Shown: positions 1 through 8,720, numbered from the stretch's first letter. The stretch: 36,067 nucleotides of DNA from an uncultured Synergistales bacterium (GCA_905233645.1 CAJODZ010000002.1:68366-104432); one strand, 5' to 3'. Translations and numbers: made by a program. Notes: generated from the sequence alone by a model not told the origin.

Positions 1-110
1 CCCTGAGCTTTACGTTGGTCTCGAATTTTTTTATCGAGAGTAGCTGCTCCGGCCAAGTCAAGGCTTAACACTAAGATTAACAACGACACGAAAATTTTTT
101 TGACACTCAT
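1..110 (-). CDS. N-terminus of an exported protein (partial)
   Basis: Only the first 36 codons are inside the window; the gene runs off the left edge. From ATG at 110 the translation is a Lys-Lys N-region, a Leu/Val/Ile-rich core and an AGAA-type end, which is a classical Sec signal peptide of about 22 residues. It is followed by the charged stretch TLDKKIRDQRKAQ, which looks like the start of an amphipathic coiled coil. Murein-hydrolase activators (EnvC/M23 type) often begin this way, but too little is visible to name it. A GGAG lies 16 nt before the ATG, an unusually long spacing that recurs in this window. A second ATG directly at the GGAG is out of frame. The 5' region is the 334-bp gap after the aminotransferase gene. 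Confidence 0.6.
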   Translation of the reverse strand, partial: MSVKKIFVSLLILVLSLDLAGAATLDKKIRDQRKAQ

Positions 111-240
111 AATAAAAAATACTCATCTCCGAAAAATTAAAATAACCCGTATATTTTAGCGCGTGAATTTACAAATATTACTCAGGCCAAAATTTAAATA
201 CGAATTTTTAAATGCTAAATAATTTTAAAAACAGCTCTAA

Positions 241-366
241 AAAAATTTAACACTTTGTTTTTTGAAAAATATTTATAAAATTTTGCAGGAACAAATTTTT
301 GAAAGGCTTTTTGTAGTTGTAAACGTAGTTGCAAAAATAACAGCTCCCAAATTTTTTAAGGGAACT
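241..366 (-). repeat. Dispersed intergenic repeat, copy A, led by a terminator
   Basis: This is the minus-strand copy of a repeat also found at 4795-4924 and 23726-23863. It starts with a terminator hairpin (AGTTCCC at 366-360 pairing with GGGAGCT at 348-342, then a T-rich run), so it ends the aminotransferase transcript. The core follows: GCAACTACGTTTACAACTAC (332-313), about 50 variable AT-rich bases, and AAACAAAGTGTTAAATTT ending near 242. Core length is about 91 bp. It fills most of the gap 111-444; the rest of that gap shows only AT-rich sequence without an open frame or a clear promoter. Confidence 0.75.
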
Positions 367-444
367 GCTTTATGAAAAATATTATAACAAAATCGCTGTT
401 AAAAATTTTAATCTAATCCGTCAAAAATTCTTTTGCCAAATATA

Positions 445-1581
445 TTAAACTCTGAAAAATTTTTTAATCGCGTTCACTAATTCTTCCTGTTCAGAAAATT
501 TTAATTCCGGGAAAATCGGCAACGCTAAAACTTCACTTGTTAATTTTTCAGCTTCAGGGAAATCACCAGCTTTATAACCTAAATATTTAAAACATGGTTG
601 TAAATGCAAAGCCAATGGATAATAAACGCGCGTTGCGATATTAAGTCCGTCTAAATATTTCATTAACTCATCGCGGCGTTCATAAACTTTAATTACATAC
701 TGGTGATAAATGTGATAATTGCCTTCTAATTCGCGCGGTGTCGTTAAAAATTCTTCAAGTCCGCTTGCGGCGAATAAGATTTTATAATTGTCAGCTAATT
801 TTCTGCGTTGAGCGTTCCAATTTTCCAAATGTTTTAATTTTATATCGAGAATTGTTGCTTGGATTGTATCAAGTCTGCTGTTAATTCCTACTTCATCATG
901 AAAATATGTAGCTCCCGAACCATGAACGCGCAATTTTTTCAAACGTTCGGCTAAATTTTCGTCATGAGTGACGCACATTCCGCCATCACCGCAACCGCCT
1001 AAATTTTTTGTTGGGAAGAATGAATAACAACCGATCGCCCCCACCGTTCCGGCTCTTGTAATTTTCCCGTTAATCATTCTATGAGTTCCAAAAGCTTGCG
1101 CCGCGTCCTCAACGATTTTTATATTGCGTGCGTCTAATTCATTTTTAATATTTTCAAGCGGTGTCATTTGTCCAAATAAATGAACCGGCAAAAATATTTT
1201 TGTCTTAGCAGTAATTTTATCGACAACCTGATTTAAATTTATATTGTAAGTATCAGGCTCAACATCAACGAAGACGGGTTTTGCGCCCAGCCTTGCAATA
1301 GTTCCGGACGTTGCAAAAAAAGTGAACGGTGTTGTAATAATTTCATCGTCCGCCTTAACATCGAGAGCCATTAACGCCAACAATAAAGCATCAGTCCCGG
1401 ACGCGCACGAAATAGCATTTGTCTCCGGAATTTCTAAATAATTGGCTGCGTGTTTTTCAAATGATTTAACTTCCTGACCTAATATAAAATTCTGGTTGTC
1501 TAAAATTTTTTGCAAAGCCTCTTCAACTTCCGGCCTTATACTTTTGAACGAGCGGCTTAAATCTAAAATCGGTACACTCAC
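445..1581 (-). CDS. DegT/DnrJ/EryC1/StrS-family sugar aminotransferase
   Basis: PLP-dependent aminotransferases of this family transfer an amino group to a keto-nucleotide sugar during synthesis of surface glycans or modified sugars. The 378 residues match the family length. Visible hallmarks are the cofactor-binding ASGTDAL near residue 60, the EDAAQAFG motif (Asp159, Gln162) and the Schiff-base lysine in SFFPTKNLGG (Lys192). The C-terminal half has the expected VYYPLALHLQP segment. The start is GTG at 1581, chosen because AGGAGG lies 9 nt upstream and the DLSRSF opening is typical. The substrate sugar cannot be told from sequence, and no other nucleotide-sugar gene is adjacent. The cytosolic product may feed the same glycan pathway as the glycosyltransferase at 8846-9877, but that is only a guess. 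Confidence 0.9.
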   Translation of the reverse strand: MSVPILDLSRSFKSIRPEVEEALQKILDNQNFILGQEVKSFEKHAANYLEIPETNAISCASGTDALLLALMALDVKADDEIITTPFTFFATSGTIARLGAKPVFVDVEPDTYNINLNQVVDKITAKTKIFLPVHLFGQMTPLENIKNELDARNIKIVEDAAQAFGTHRMINGKITRAGTVGAIGCYSFFPTKNLGGCGDGGMCVTHDENLAERLKKLRVHGSGATYFHDEVGINSRLDTIQATILDIKLKHLENWNAQRRKLADNYKILFAASGLEEFLTTPRELEGNYHIYHQYVIKVYERRDELMKYLDGLNIATRVYYPLALHLQPCFKYLGYKAGDFPEAEKLTSEVLALPIFPELKFSEQEELVNAIKKFFRV

Positions 1582-1655
1582 TTTAAAAAACCTCCTGAAT
1601 TAAAAATAATTGCCGTAATAATTTTAACGCAATATATTTTTTAACATGAATACAC

Positions 1656-1684
1656 TTGACGATTTGCCGATATCTGGATAAAAT
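1656..1684 (+). promoter_or_regulatory. Promoter of the tRNA cluster
   Basis: TTGACG (1656-1661) and TAAAAT (1679-1684) are separated by exactly 17 nt, a near-consensus housekeeping promoter. Transcription would start about 8-9 nt before the tRNA-Leu 5' end at 1700. It is the best-formed promoter seen in the window. Confidence 0.75.
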
Positions 1685-1699
1685 ATGCAGCGTTTTCAC

Positions 1700-1786
1700 G
1701 CCGGGCTGGTGGAATGGCAGACACACGGGACTTAAAATCCCGGGGGCGTAAAGTCCGTGAGGGTTCAAGTCCCTCGCCCGGCACCA
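1700..1786 (+). tRNA. tRNA-Leu (anticodon UAA)
   Basis: The acceptor stem GCCGGGC (1700-1706) pairs with GCCCGGC (1776-1782). The anticodon stem CGGGA/TCCCG closes a CTTAAAA loop with anticodon TAA. The long variable arm gives a class II length of 87 nt, as expected for Leu. The T arm GGGTTCAAGTCCC is intact. Discriminator A and an encoded CCA (1784-1786) follow. It is the first of three tRNAs behind the promoter at 1656-1684, and leuS lies downstream on the same strand. Confidence 0.95.
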
Positions 1787-1797
1787 CTTCCTATTAT

Positions 1798-1871
1798 AGC
1801 GGGGTGGAGCAGTCTGGAAGCTCGTCGGGCTCATAACCCGAAGGTCAAAGGTTCAAATCCTTTCCCCGCCA
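1798..1871 (+). tRNA. Initiator tRNA-Met (CAU)
   Basis: A cloverleaf with a CAU anticodon sits in a CTCATAA loop, closed by an anticodon stem with three consecutive G-C pairs (GGG/CCC). That stem is the initiator hallmark. The acceptor stem pairs at positions 2-7 (GCGGGG with CCCCGC), but position 1 (A, 1798) faces C (1870), a mismatch. Initiator tRNAs need an unpaired 1-72 position, commonly C1-A72; here it appears as A1-C72. After discriminator A1871 the DNA reads CCG, so the full CCA is not encoded and must be added by nucleotidyltransferase. Confidence 0.9.
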
Positions 1872-1905
1872 CCGTTAGAGATTTAAAAATTAAAAAATAT
1901 TTTTA

Positions 1906-1979
1906 GGCGGCATAGCTCAGATGGCTAGAGCGTACGGTTCATACCCGTAATGTCCCCGGTTCGATTCCAGGTGCCGCCA
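1906..1979 (+). tRNA. tRNA with CAU anticodon, probably elongator Met
   Basis: The acceptor stem GGCGGCA (1906-1912) pairs fully with TGCCGCC (1972-1978). The D arm TAGCTCAGATGGCTAGAGC is standard. The anticodon stem TACGG/CCGTA closes the TTCATAC loop. A CAU anticodon is shared by elongator Met and by tRNA-Ile with lysidine. The general resemblance favours elongator Met, but the Ile alternative cannot be excluded by eye. The T stem (CCCGG against CCAGG) has one C-A mismatch in its middle pair. CCA is not fully encoded (CCG follows the discriminator A). The roughly 290 bp from here to leuS holds no recognised gene or T-box element. Confidence 0.85.
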
Positions 1980-2266
1980 CCGTTCGTAAAAATTCCAGTT
2001 ACATTCATTAAAGCTCACAAGCATTAAGACAGTTATTCAAAATCCACTTCGCATGATTATTAAAATTGCTCAGCGCAAATATTAAAAATTCTCTTAAAAA
2101 TGCGTAAGTTCCTCCCATAATTTTAAAAAGCAACAAATTTTAAATAATCCGCAAGCAAAAAGTATATTTATTCTTTATTATTCAGCCATGAAAAATTTGT
2201 ATAGTGTTAAAATTTCGCTGTTTATAATTTTTTAAAAATTTTCATTTGCGGAGTTGATTTTTATTT

Positions 2267-4756
2267 ATGCCTTACGATTTTAACGCTGTCGAAAATAAAT
2301 GGCAGTCAATCTGGCAAGAAAATAAATGCTTTGAATCTCATACGGATAATTCTAAAGAAAAATTCTTCTGTCTCGAAATGTTCCCTTATCCTAGCGGAGC
2401 GTTACATATGGGACATATTCGTAATTATTCGATTGGTGATGTTATTGCTAGATTTTTACGCAAAAATAATAAAAATGTTTTATATTCTATCGGCTTCGAT
2501 TCTTTCGGAATGCCAGCAGAAAATGCCGCTATTAAATTTAAAACTAAGCCGCACGATTGGACGTTAAAAAATATAGATTACATGACCCAACAATTAAAAC
2601 GTATGGGTTATAGTTATGACTGGAACAGAGAAGCTATAACTTGCCTTCCGGAGTATTACAGGTGGAATCAGTGGTTCTTCCTCCAAATGTATAAACGCGG
2701 TTTAGTCTATCAAAAAGAAGCTCCCGTTAATTGGTGCGACACTTGCGGAACGGTCTTAGCTAATGAACAGGTCGAAAACGGTTGCTGCTGGCGTTGTCAT
2801 AATCCCGTTACTAAAAAGAATTTAAAACAATGGTTTATTAAAATCACAGATTACGCGCAGGAATTATTAGACGATATTGATAAAGATTTAGACCCAGGCT
2901 GGCCGCGCCGCGTAAGAATTATGCAAACTAACTGGATTGGCCGTTCGGAGGGCGCAAGATTAAAATTTAAAGTCCCAGAATTAAATTATGACATCGAAGC
3001 TTTTACGACTAGATTTGATACGATTTACGGTGTTACGTTTATTGCGTTAGCTCCTGAACACGAACTCGTAAAAATTATGCGCGATAAATTAAATCATGAT
3101 GAGGCTGAAAAATTAAATGAGTTCGTTCAAAAAGTTTCCGCCCAATCTTCAATAGAACGTTCTGATGCCGGAGCTGAAAAATTAGGCTTTAAAACCCCGT
3201 TTTATGGCATTCACCCCGTTACTGGTAAGCAAATTCCGATTTGGATAGCGAATTATATTTTAATCGATTACGGTACGGGCGCAATTATGGGTGTTCCGTC
3301 AGGCGACCAGCGAGATTTTGAATTTTGCCGCAAATATAATATTCCAGTTATTCCCGTTATAAAACCCGTTGACGGTGAAATTTTTGACGGCGAAACTATG
3401 ACGCACGCTTATGAAGAATACGGAATAGTTTGCAATTCTGGTGAGTTCGATGGTTTAAAAACTGAAGACGCGATTAAAATTATGATTGACTGGGGCGAAA
3501 AGAATAATTACTGCAAACGCGAAGTCAATTTTAAATTACGTGATTGGTTAATATCCCGTCAACGTTATTGGGGTACGCCTATCCCGTTTGTATATTGCGA
3601 TGATTGCGGAGTTGTCCCTGTACCTGAAGAGAATTTGCCGGTGTTATTACCTGAAGACGTTGAAGTTAAAGAAGTTGGACACTCGCCGCTGTTAGATTTG
3701 CCCGATTGGTTAAACACTACTTGCCCAAAATGCGGAAAACCTGCAAGACGTGAAGCCGATACAATGGATACGTTCTTTTGTTCATCATGGTATTTTGACA
3801 GATATTGTTCGCCTCATGATGACAAAAACGCTTTTGAAAGCTCCGACGTAAATTATTGGATGCCCGTTGACCAATACATTGGAGGAATTGAACACGCTTG
3901 CTTACATTTAATTTACGCCAGATTTTTTGCAAAGTTCTTAAATGATATCGGTATGACTAATTTTAGAGAGCCGTTCAAAAATTTATTAACGCAAGGCATG
4001 GTCATTAAAGACGGCGCAAAAATGTCAAAGTCTCTCGGCAATACTGTCGACCCAACCGAAATCGTAAGCAAGTACGGAGCTGACACAGTTAGATTATTTA
4101 TACTTTTTGCTGCTCCGCCGAATAATGATTTGGAATGGTCTGAACGCGGAGTTGAAGGGGTTAATAGATTTTTAGGGCGTGTCTGGCGTTACGTTGAGGA
4201 CAATTTAGAAAGCTTAAAGGCTAACAATAAAATTATCCCTGTCGGTGAAATCAAAAATGAAGCTGAACGCGAATTTAAACGCAAAATTCATGACACCGTT
4301 AAAAATGTTACGCGCGATTTGATTGACGAAAAACAATTTAATACAGCTATTGCGCGTTTAATGGAATTGACGAATGCAATTTACACATTTAATTTTGATG
4401 ATGACGTTGCAAATAATTTGAAGCGCGAAGCGGTTGACGTTTTATTAAATTGTTTATCTCCGTTCTGTCCGCACATGACTGAAGAGTTATGGCAAATGTT
4501 AGGTCATGAAGAATTTTTATGCGTTACAGCTTGGCCTGTTGCAGATGAGAAAGCTTTAGTGCGCGAAAATGCGGTTATTGTCGTTCAAATTAACGGTAAA
4601 GTTCGCGAAAAAGTAAACTTACCTGCCGGACTTAGTACTCAAGATTTGGAGCATGAAATTTTAAATAACGACGCTGTAAAATCTCGTATTGACGGCAAAA
4701 ATATTATTAAAATAATTTCCGTACCTGACAAATTAGTAAATATCGTTGTAAAATAA
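2267..4756 (+). CDS. leuS: Leucyl-tRNA synthetase
   Basis: LeuRS charges tRNA-Leu with leucine and edits mischarged products. At 829 residues the protein is full length for the bacterial form. The class I signature [12 protein letters not shown] has HMGH at 47-50, and KMSKS is at 585-589. A Cys-rich zinc finger (CDTCG ... CCWRCH) lies near residues 157-180. The CP1 editing domain occupies roughly 220-400, with [11 protein letters not shown] recognisable. A second Cys cluster (CDDCG ... CPKCGK) precedes the [10 protein letters not shown] segment. The C-terminal tail [11 protein letters not shown] is typical. ATG at 2267 follows GGAG by 13 nt. No T-box leader is seen upstream. A terminator at 4795-4831 ends the transcript inside repeat copy B. 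Confidence 0.98.
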   Translation: MPYDFNAVENKWQSIWQENKCFESHTDNSKEKFFCLEMFPYPSGALHMGHIRNYSIGDVIARFLRKNNKNVLYSIGFDSFGMPAENAAIKFKTKPHDWTLKNIDYMTQQLKRMGYSYDWNREAITCLPEYYRWNQWFFLQMYKRGLVYQKEAPVNWCDTCGTVLANEQVENGCCWRCHNPVTKKNLKQWFIKITDYAQELLDDIDKDLDPGWPRRVRIMQTNWIGRSEGARLKFKVPELNYDIEAFTTRFDTIYGVTFIALAPEHELVKIMRDKLNHDEAEKLNEFVQKVSAQSSIERSDAGAEKLGFKTPFYGIHPVTGKQIPIWIANYILIDYGTGAIMGVPSGDQRDFEFCRKYNIPVIPVIKPVDGEIFDGETMTHAYEEYGIVCNSGEFDGLKTEDAIKIMIDWGEKNNYCKREVNFKLRDWLISRQRYWGTPIPFVYCDDCGVVPVPEENLPVLLPEDVEVKEVGHSPLLDLPDWLNTTCPKCGKPARREADTMDTFFCSSWYFDRYCSPHDDKNAFESSDVNYWMPVDQYIGGIEHACLHLIYARFFAKFLNDIGMTNFREPFKNLLTQGMVIKDGAKMSKSLGNTVDPTEIVSKYGADTVRLFILFAAPPNNDLEWSERGVEGVNRFLGRVWRYVEDNLESLKANNKIIPVGEIKNEAEREFKRKIHDTVKNVTRDLIDEKQFNTAIARLMELTNAIYTFNFDDDVANNLKREAVDVLLNCLSPFCPHMTEELWQMLGHEEFLCVTAWPVADEKALVRENAVIVVQINGKVREKVNLPAGLSTQDLEHEILNNDAVKSRIDGKNIIKIISVPDKLVNIVVK

Positions 4757-4794
4757 TTTTACGTTTGCAAAATATCGATCCAGTTTTACAAATT

Positions 4795-4831
4795 ACGCTC
4801 CCTGTTAAAAATTGCGGGGAGTGTATTTTTT
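4795..4831 (+). terminator. Intrinsic terminator of leuS
   Basis: ACGCTCCC (4795-4802) pairs with GGGAGTGT (4817-4824), one wobble pair included, across an A-rich loop, and is followed by ATTTTTT. It lies 38 nt past the leuS stop and forms the leading edge of repeat copy B. Confidence 0.8.
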
Positions 4832-4924
4832 GCAACTACGTTTACAACTACAAAAAGGTTTAAAAAATTTAACGGCCGTAAAATTTTATGAAAATATTTT
4901 AAAAAACAAAGTGTTAAATTTTTT
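4795..4924 (+). repeat. Dispersed intergenic repeat, copy B, led by a terminator
   Basis: Plus-strand copy. After the leuS terminator comes the core GCAACTACGTTTACAACTAC (4832-4851), an AT-rich middle containing AACGGCCGTAA, and AAACAAAGTGTTAAATTT near the end, giving a core of about 93 bp. The orientation relative to the upstream gene is the same as in copies A and C. CAACTAC occurs twice in direct orientation, 12 bp apart. Similarity to copy A may continue some 40 bp further. Confidence 0.75.
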
Positions 4925-4963
4925 ATGAGCGTGTGAAAAATTTTTAAGAGCATATTTTTTTAG

Positions 4964-4990
4964 TTGCAAGCGGCGTTTATGTTGTATAAT
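4964..4990 (+). promoter_or_regulatory. Possible promoter for the gene at 5051
   Basis: TATAAT at 4985-4990 is a perfect -10 box. TTGCAA at 4964-4969 is the nearest -35-like hexamer but leaves only 15 nt between them; TAGTTG at 4961 would give 18. It follows directly after repeat copy B and would yield a leader of about 50 nt. Confidence 0.45.
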
Positions 4991-5050
4991 AGCCGCAAAT
5001 GTTTCACGCCCATCAGGTAGTTAATTTTTTGGAAGGAATAAAATTTCATA

Positions 5051-5809
5051 ATGCTAAAAAAAATATCCTTTATGCTTTTTATATTATGTGTTGTGTTTTT
5101 GCCTGCTGAGTGTTTTGCTATGACGAGAGTTGACCCAAATTTACAGGGTTGGACAAAAGAGAGTGCGGCAAAAGCTAGCGACGGTGAACAAACTTTAACT
5201 ATTCAGATTACGTATTACGCAAGTGAATATGTCGAAGCACTTGTACAATCTCAGGCAGAAAAAAATTTATGGACTAATGACGAAATGGAAAATTATAAAT
5301 ATTCGCTCCTGAAAACCATAAATTTTAACGAGACAATCCCTTTTCATATTTCAATGTATGTCGAAGGCGTTCCGATGTATGCTCAACCGTTTGACAAACA
5401 TATTTATATGATGATTGGCCGTAAAAAATATGTACCTGTAGATTATGACAAAATGTTTAATTTTAAAATTCTCGGCGCACGTGAAGGTATGGTCTTTTTT
5501 CCGCGTTATGACCCCGAAACAGGCAAGGACGTTTTAGAAAAAGCTCGTGATATTCGTGTAATCCTCGACGGCTCAATCGGATATGCTACAGCCGGACGCG
5601 GCGATATAACTTGGGTTTGGGATATCACAAGAGACAGAGGCAAAGTCTTCACAGGAACGGCGGCTAACAGGCTTGAAGTTGACAGACTTTTAAAACGTAT
5701 CGAAAAGATAAATTCTGACAGGAAAAAACTTCAGACCGAACTCGAAGCTCTTGATAACGAATATAACAATATAAGCACAAGAATTGACGAATTGCAGACA
5801 AGTGATTAA
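5051..5809 (+). CDS. Exported protein of unknown function with C-terminal coiled coil
   Basis: The 252-residue product begins with MLKK, a hydrophobic core and the end CFA, a Sec signal peptide of about 24 residues, so it should act outside the cytoplasm. The middle (about 25-200) is a soluble mixed alpha/beta stretch with no motif I recognise; the region reading YVEGVPMYAQPF and REGMVFFPRYDPETG may be useful as a search handle. Residues 205-250 are a strongly charged heptad-like coiled coil (DRLLKRIEKINSDRKKLQ), suggesting oligomerisation or a scaffold role. ATG at 5051 follows AAGGA by about 13 nt. It has its own promoter candidate at 4964-4990 and lies 38 bp before pfkA, so the two may be cotranscribed. 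Function not recognised. Confidence 0.8.
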   Translation: MLKKISFMLFILCVVFLPAECFAMTRVDPNLQGWTKESAAKASDGEQTLTIQITYYASEYVEALVQSQAEKNLWTNDEMENYKYSLLKTINFNETIPFHISMYVEGVPMYAQPFDKHIYMMIGRKKYVPVDYDKMFNFKILGAREGMVFFPRYDPETGKDVLEKARDIRVILDGSIGYATAGRGDITWVWDITRDRGKVFTGTAANRLEVDRLLKRIEKINSDRKKLQTELEALDNEYNNISTRIDELQTSD

Positions 5810-5847
5810 CATACTCGAATTTTGAAAGGAAGTTTAAATTTTTAATT

Positions 5848-6813
5848 ATGGCAAATATGAATAAAATAGCAGTCTTAACAAGCGGCGGAGATTCTCCAGG
5901 AATGAACGCGGCGATAAGAGCAGTTGCCCGTACATGTATGTTTAACGATAAAGAATGTGTCGGTGTCATGCGCGGTTACGAGGGTTTAATTGACGGTGAT
6001 TTTGTTACGCTTGACAGAGCAGCAGTCGGAGGCATTATTCATCGCGGCGGAACAATTTTAAGAACGGCACGCAGCGACAGATTTAAAACACCTGAAGGAC
6101 GTGAACAAGCTGTTGCTAAAATGCGTGAGGCTGGAATTGACGGACTTGTTGTAATCGGCGGCGACGGTTCTTTTCACGGGGCTAAAGCTTTACACGAAAT
6201 GGGTTTCCCGACGGTTGGCATTCCCGGAACGATTGACAATGATATAACAGGAACGGACGAGACAATCGGATTTGATACGGCTGTTAATACTGCTTTGCAG
6301 GCGATTATGAAGTTACGTGATACAGCTTCCAGCCATGAAAGATTATTTATCGTCGAAGTTATGGGGCGTAATGCAGGATTTTTAGCTCTTGAAGTTGCTG
6401 TCGCGAGTGGTGCTGAATACGCGGTTGTGCCTGAATTACCGTTAAGCATTGGAAATTTGTGCAAGCTTTTACGAAATTCACACGACGAACACCGCAGCCA
6501 TACGTTAATTATTTTAGCTGAAGGTGTTATGCCGGCGTCTGAAATGCGTGATAAATTACAAGATACCGGCGGTTATGATGCTCGTGTAACGGTTTTAGGA
6601 TATATTCAACGCGGCGGTGCGCCAACTTCGTTTGATGTCGTCTTAGCAACAAGAATGGGAGCGTTCGCAACTGAAGGGCTTTTAATCGGCAAATCGGGCG
6701 TTATGGTTGGTAATATAAATCATAAACTCGTATTCAGCGATTTAGAACGTGCTTGGAGCGAACATAAATCGTTAAGCCCGGAATTATTAAGCTTAATTAA
6801 CAAAATGAACTAA
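5848..6813 (+). CDS. pfkA: ATP-dependent 6-phosphofructokinase
   Basis: The enzyme phosphorylates fructose 6-phosphate to fructose 1,6-bisphosphate, the committing step of glycolysis. The 321 residues match the bacterial PfkA subunit. Visible are the ATP site TSGGDSPGMNAAIR (11-24), GGDGS (104-108, where Gly rather than Asp indicates ATP rather than pyrophosphate use), the catalytic GTIDND with Asp130, the EVMGRNAG substrate loop (170-177) and LGYIQRGG near 250-257. In the last motif many relatives have His where this protein has Tyr252. ATG at 5848 follows AAGGAAG by 15 nt. pyk, at the other end of glycolysis, is in this window but in another operon. A 10-bp hairpin starts 12 nt after the stop. 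Confidence 0.97.
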   Translation: MANMNKIAVLTSGGDSPGMNAAIRAVARTCMFNDKECVGVMRGYEGLIDGDFVTLDRAAVGGIIHRGGTILRTARSDRFKTPEGREQAVAKMREAGIDGLVVIGGDGSFHGAKALHEMGFPTVGIPGTIDNDITGTDETIGFDTAVNTALQAIMKLRDTASSHERLFIVEVMGRNAGFLALEVAVASGAEYAVVPELPLSIGNLCKLLRNSHDEHRSHTLIILAEGVMPASEMRDKLQDTGGYDARVTVLGYIQRGGAPTSFDVVLATRMGAFATEGLLIGKSGVMVGNINHKLVFSDLERAWSEHKSLSPELLSLINKMN

Positions 6814-6824
6814 CGAATTTTTAC

Positions 6825-6863
6825 GCCGGAGGTGTTTTAAAAATATAAATTTTCGCTTCCGGC
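6825..6863 (+). terminator. Hairpin between pfkA and rho: terminator or rho attenuator
   Basis: GCCGGAGGTG (6825-6834) pairs along ten positions, two G-U wobbles included, with CGCTTCCGGC (6854-6863) around a 19-nt AT loop. A T-rich but interrupted stretch follows. The stem swallows GGAGGTG, the only strong Shine-Dalgarno-like sequence ahead of rho. Because rho begins about 20 nt later, there is no room for a separate promoter after the hairpin, so transcription reaching rho either passes through it or starts within or before it. Confidence 0.6.
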
Positions 6864-6884
6864 CATGTTTTATATTTTTTATTT

Positions 6885-8720
6885 ATGGAAAAGGTGAGAA
6901 AAATAAACGATCAGGATTTAGAATTTGAACATGAGGCGGAATTAAATTCCATCATGGACGTTGATACGAGCCAGATTTTAGGCAGACCCGCACCAGCAAG
7001 AACAAGAATGTCAACCCGTAAAACCGTAGCTAAAAGACCTGCTACAGTCCGACGTAAAAGAATTGTTCCGGCCGTTGCTGAAGAGATGCGTCAACCGTCA
7101 GAAGAAGTTTTAATGAGAGCTTTGCAGGAAGAAATTAACGCTATCGAAAATCCGGAAACTTTAGCTAATCAGGAAATTCAAAATCCCCCTGAACCTGAAT
7201 TAAATCTAAATGATGAGAGTGAAGCAGAAAATCAGATTGAAAATGATTTTGCTGATAACAACGCAAATAATTTAGAAAACGAGCAAGAAGCTAATAATTC
7301 AGATTTTACAGCAGAAGGCGAAGCCGAGATTGACAATGACGTTGATGCAGAAGCGGAAAACGAACCAGAGCCGGAACAAGAACCAGAAAGCGAAAACAAT
7401 ACAGTTCGTGAGCGCGGTTATAAAAATAACAGGAACACTCATTCGCGCGAAATTATTCAACACCCGAAACCTAAATATACTTATGCTATTTTATCGACGC
7501 GCAATCTTGCTGATTTAAAACGCATTGCGAATGATTTTAACGTTGATTTTCCGGCATCGATACGCAAGGACGATTTAATAATTGCAATTTTAAAATCGCA
7601 AGCTGAAAGCATGAATTACAGATTTGGCGGCGGAACGCTTGAAATTTTGCCGGAGAACTTTGGATTTTTAAGACCTAAAGGAATGCTCCCGACCGACAGC
7701 GACGTATATTTATCATCATCACAAATCCGGCGTTTTGGTTTACGTAACGGCGATGTGATTTGGGGTTTAATAAGACCGCCGCGCGACCAGGAACATTATG
7801 AAGCTTTGTTGCGTGTTGAAACTGTAAATTTTTCAGACCCTGAACACTCACGCAGAAGACCGATGTTTTCGCAGTTAACTCCGATTTTCCCGAATAAACG
7901 TTTAAATTTGGATTGTGAACCTAATGATATTGCGACGCGCCTTGTAAACATGTTTGCTCCGATTGGACTTGGACAGCGTGCTTTGATTGTTTCACCGCCT
8001 AAAGCAGGCAAGACGACTTTATTAAAGCGTATAGCTAAATCAATCTCATTGAGTTCGCCGGATATAATTTTAATGGCACTTTTAATCGACGAGCGTCCTG
8101 AAGAGGTTACTGATATTTCACGCTCGATTGACGGTGAAGTCATTGCCTCAACGTTTGACCGTCCGGCTGATGAACATATACGTGTGGCAAATTTAGCACT
8201 TGAAAAAGCGAAAAGGCTTGTTGAAGCCAAAAGGGATGTTGTAATTTTGCTGGACTCGATAACGAGATTAGCGCGTGCATCAAATTTAACTGTACCACCG
8301 TCAGGACGAACATTATCAGGCGGTTTAGACCCTTCAGGTTTATATTTCCCAAAAAGATTTTTCGGCTCAGCCCGTAATTTTGAAGAGGGCGGAAGTTTAA
8401 CGATTATCGGCACTGCATTAACAGAGACCGGAAGCCGAATGGACGATGTTATTTACGAAGAATTTAAGGGTACTGGTAATATGGAATTACACCTATCACG
8501 CAAGCTTTCTGAGCAAAGAATTTTTCCAGCCATTGACATTACGAAATCAGGAACGCGCCGCGAAGAACTTTTAATTCCCGAGGACGAATTAACACGTTTA
8601 TGGGTATTGCGTAAGCGTATCGCCGGTATTGATGAAGCTGGAGCGTTAAATTTAATTCTCGACAAGCTTAAACAAACCAAAACCAATCAAGAATTTTTAA
8701 TGTCCATAAAATTAAATTAG
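6885..8720 (+). CDS. rho: Transcription termination factor Rho with long acidic N-terminal extension
   Basis: Rho is a hexameric RNA-dependent ATPase that terminates transcription. The core is complete: Rho_N-like helices (about 205-240, LADLKRIANDF), an RNA-binding cold-shock-like domain (about 243-325, EILPENFGFLRP), Walker A PPKAGKTTL (about 371-379), Walker B VVILLDSITRLARASN, and the distal GTGNMELHLSRKL and KSGTRREELL blocks. At 611 residues it is nearly 200 longer than the 419-residue E. coli protein. The surplus is N-terminal: a basic patch near 40-65, then about 120 residues rich in Glu, Asp and Asn, predicted disordered. Start choice is uncertain: ATG 6885 has no close ribosome site, and GTG 6894 is a possible alternative. 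A strong terminator follows at 8734-8802. Confidence 0.95.
   Translation: MEKVRKINDQDLEFEHEAELNSIMDVDTSQILGRPAPARTRMSTRKTVAKRPATVRRKRIVPAVAEEMRQPSEEVLMRALQEEINAIENPETLANQEIQNPPEPELNLNDESEAENQIENDFADNNANNLENEQEANNSDFTAEGEAEIDNDVDAEAENEPEPEQEPESENNTVRERGYKNNRNTHSREIIQHPKPKYTYAILSTRNLADLKRIANDFNVDFPASIRKDDLIIAILKSQAESMNYRFGGGTLEILPENFGFLRPKGMLPTDSDVYLSSSQIRRFGLRNGDVIWGLIRPPRDQEHYEALLRVETVNFSDPEHSRRRPMFSQLTPIFPNKRLNLDCEPNDIATRLVNMFAPIGLGQRALIVSPPKAGKTTLLKRIAKSISLSSPDIILMALLIDERPEEVTDISRSIDGEVIASTFDRPADEHIRVANLALEKAKRLVEAKRDVVILLDSITRLARASNLTVPPSGRTLSGGLDPSGLYFPKRFFGSARNFEEGGSLTIIGTALTETGSRMDDVIYEEFKGTGNMELHLSRKLSEQRIFPAIDITKSGTRREELLIPEDELTRLWVLRKRIAGIDEAGALNLILDKLKQTKTNQEFLMSIKLN

Noticed and set aside
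1583-1834. Minus-strand open frame of 83 codons
   Set aside because: It is antisense to tRNA-Leu and part of the initiator tRNA and the promoter; the reading is a well-known tRNA shadow.
1980-2266. T-box leader for leuS
   Set aside because: No T-box consensus, specifier loop or terminator/antiterminator pair is visible.
7796-8413. Minus-strand open frame of 205 codons
   Set aside because: It lies wholly inside the conserved ATPase core of rho in antisense; no ribosome site and no recognisable domain.
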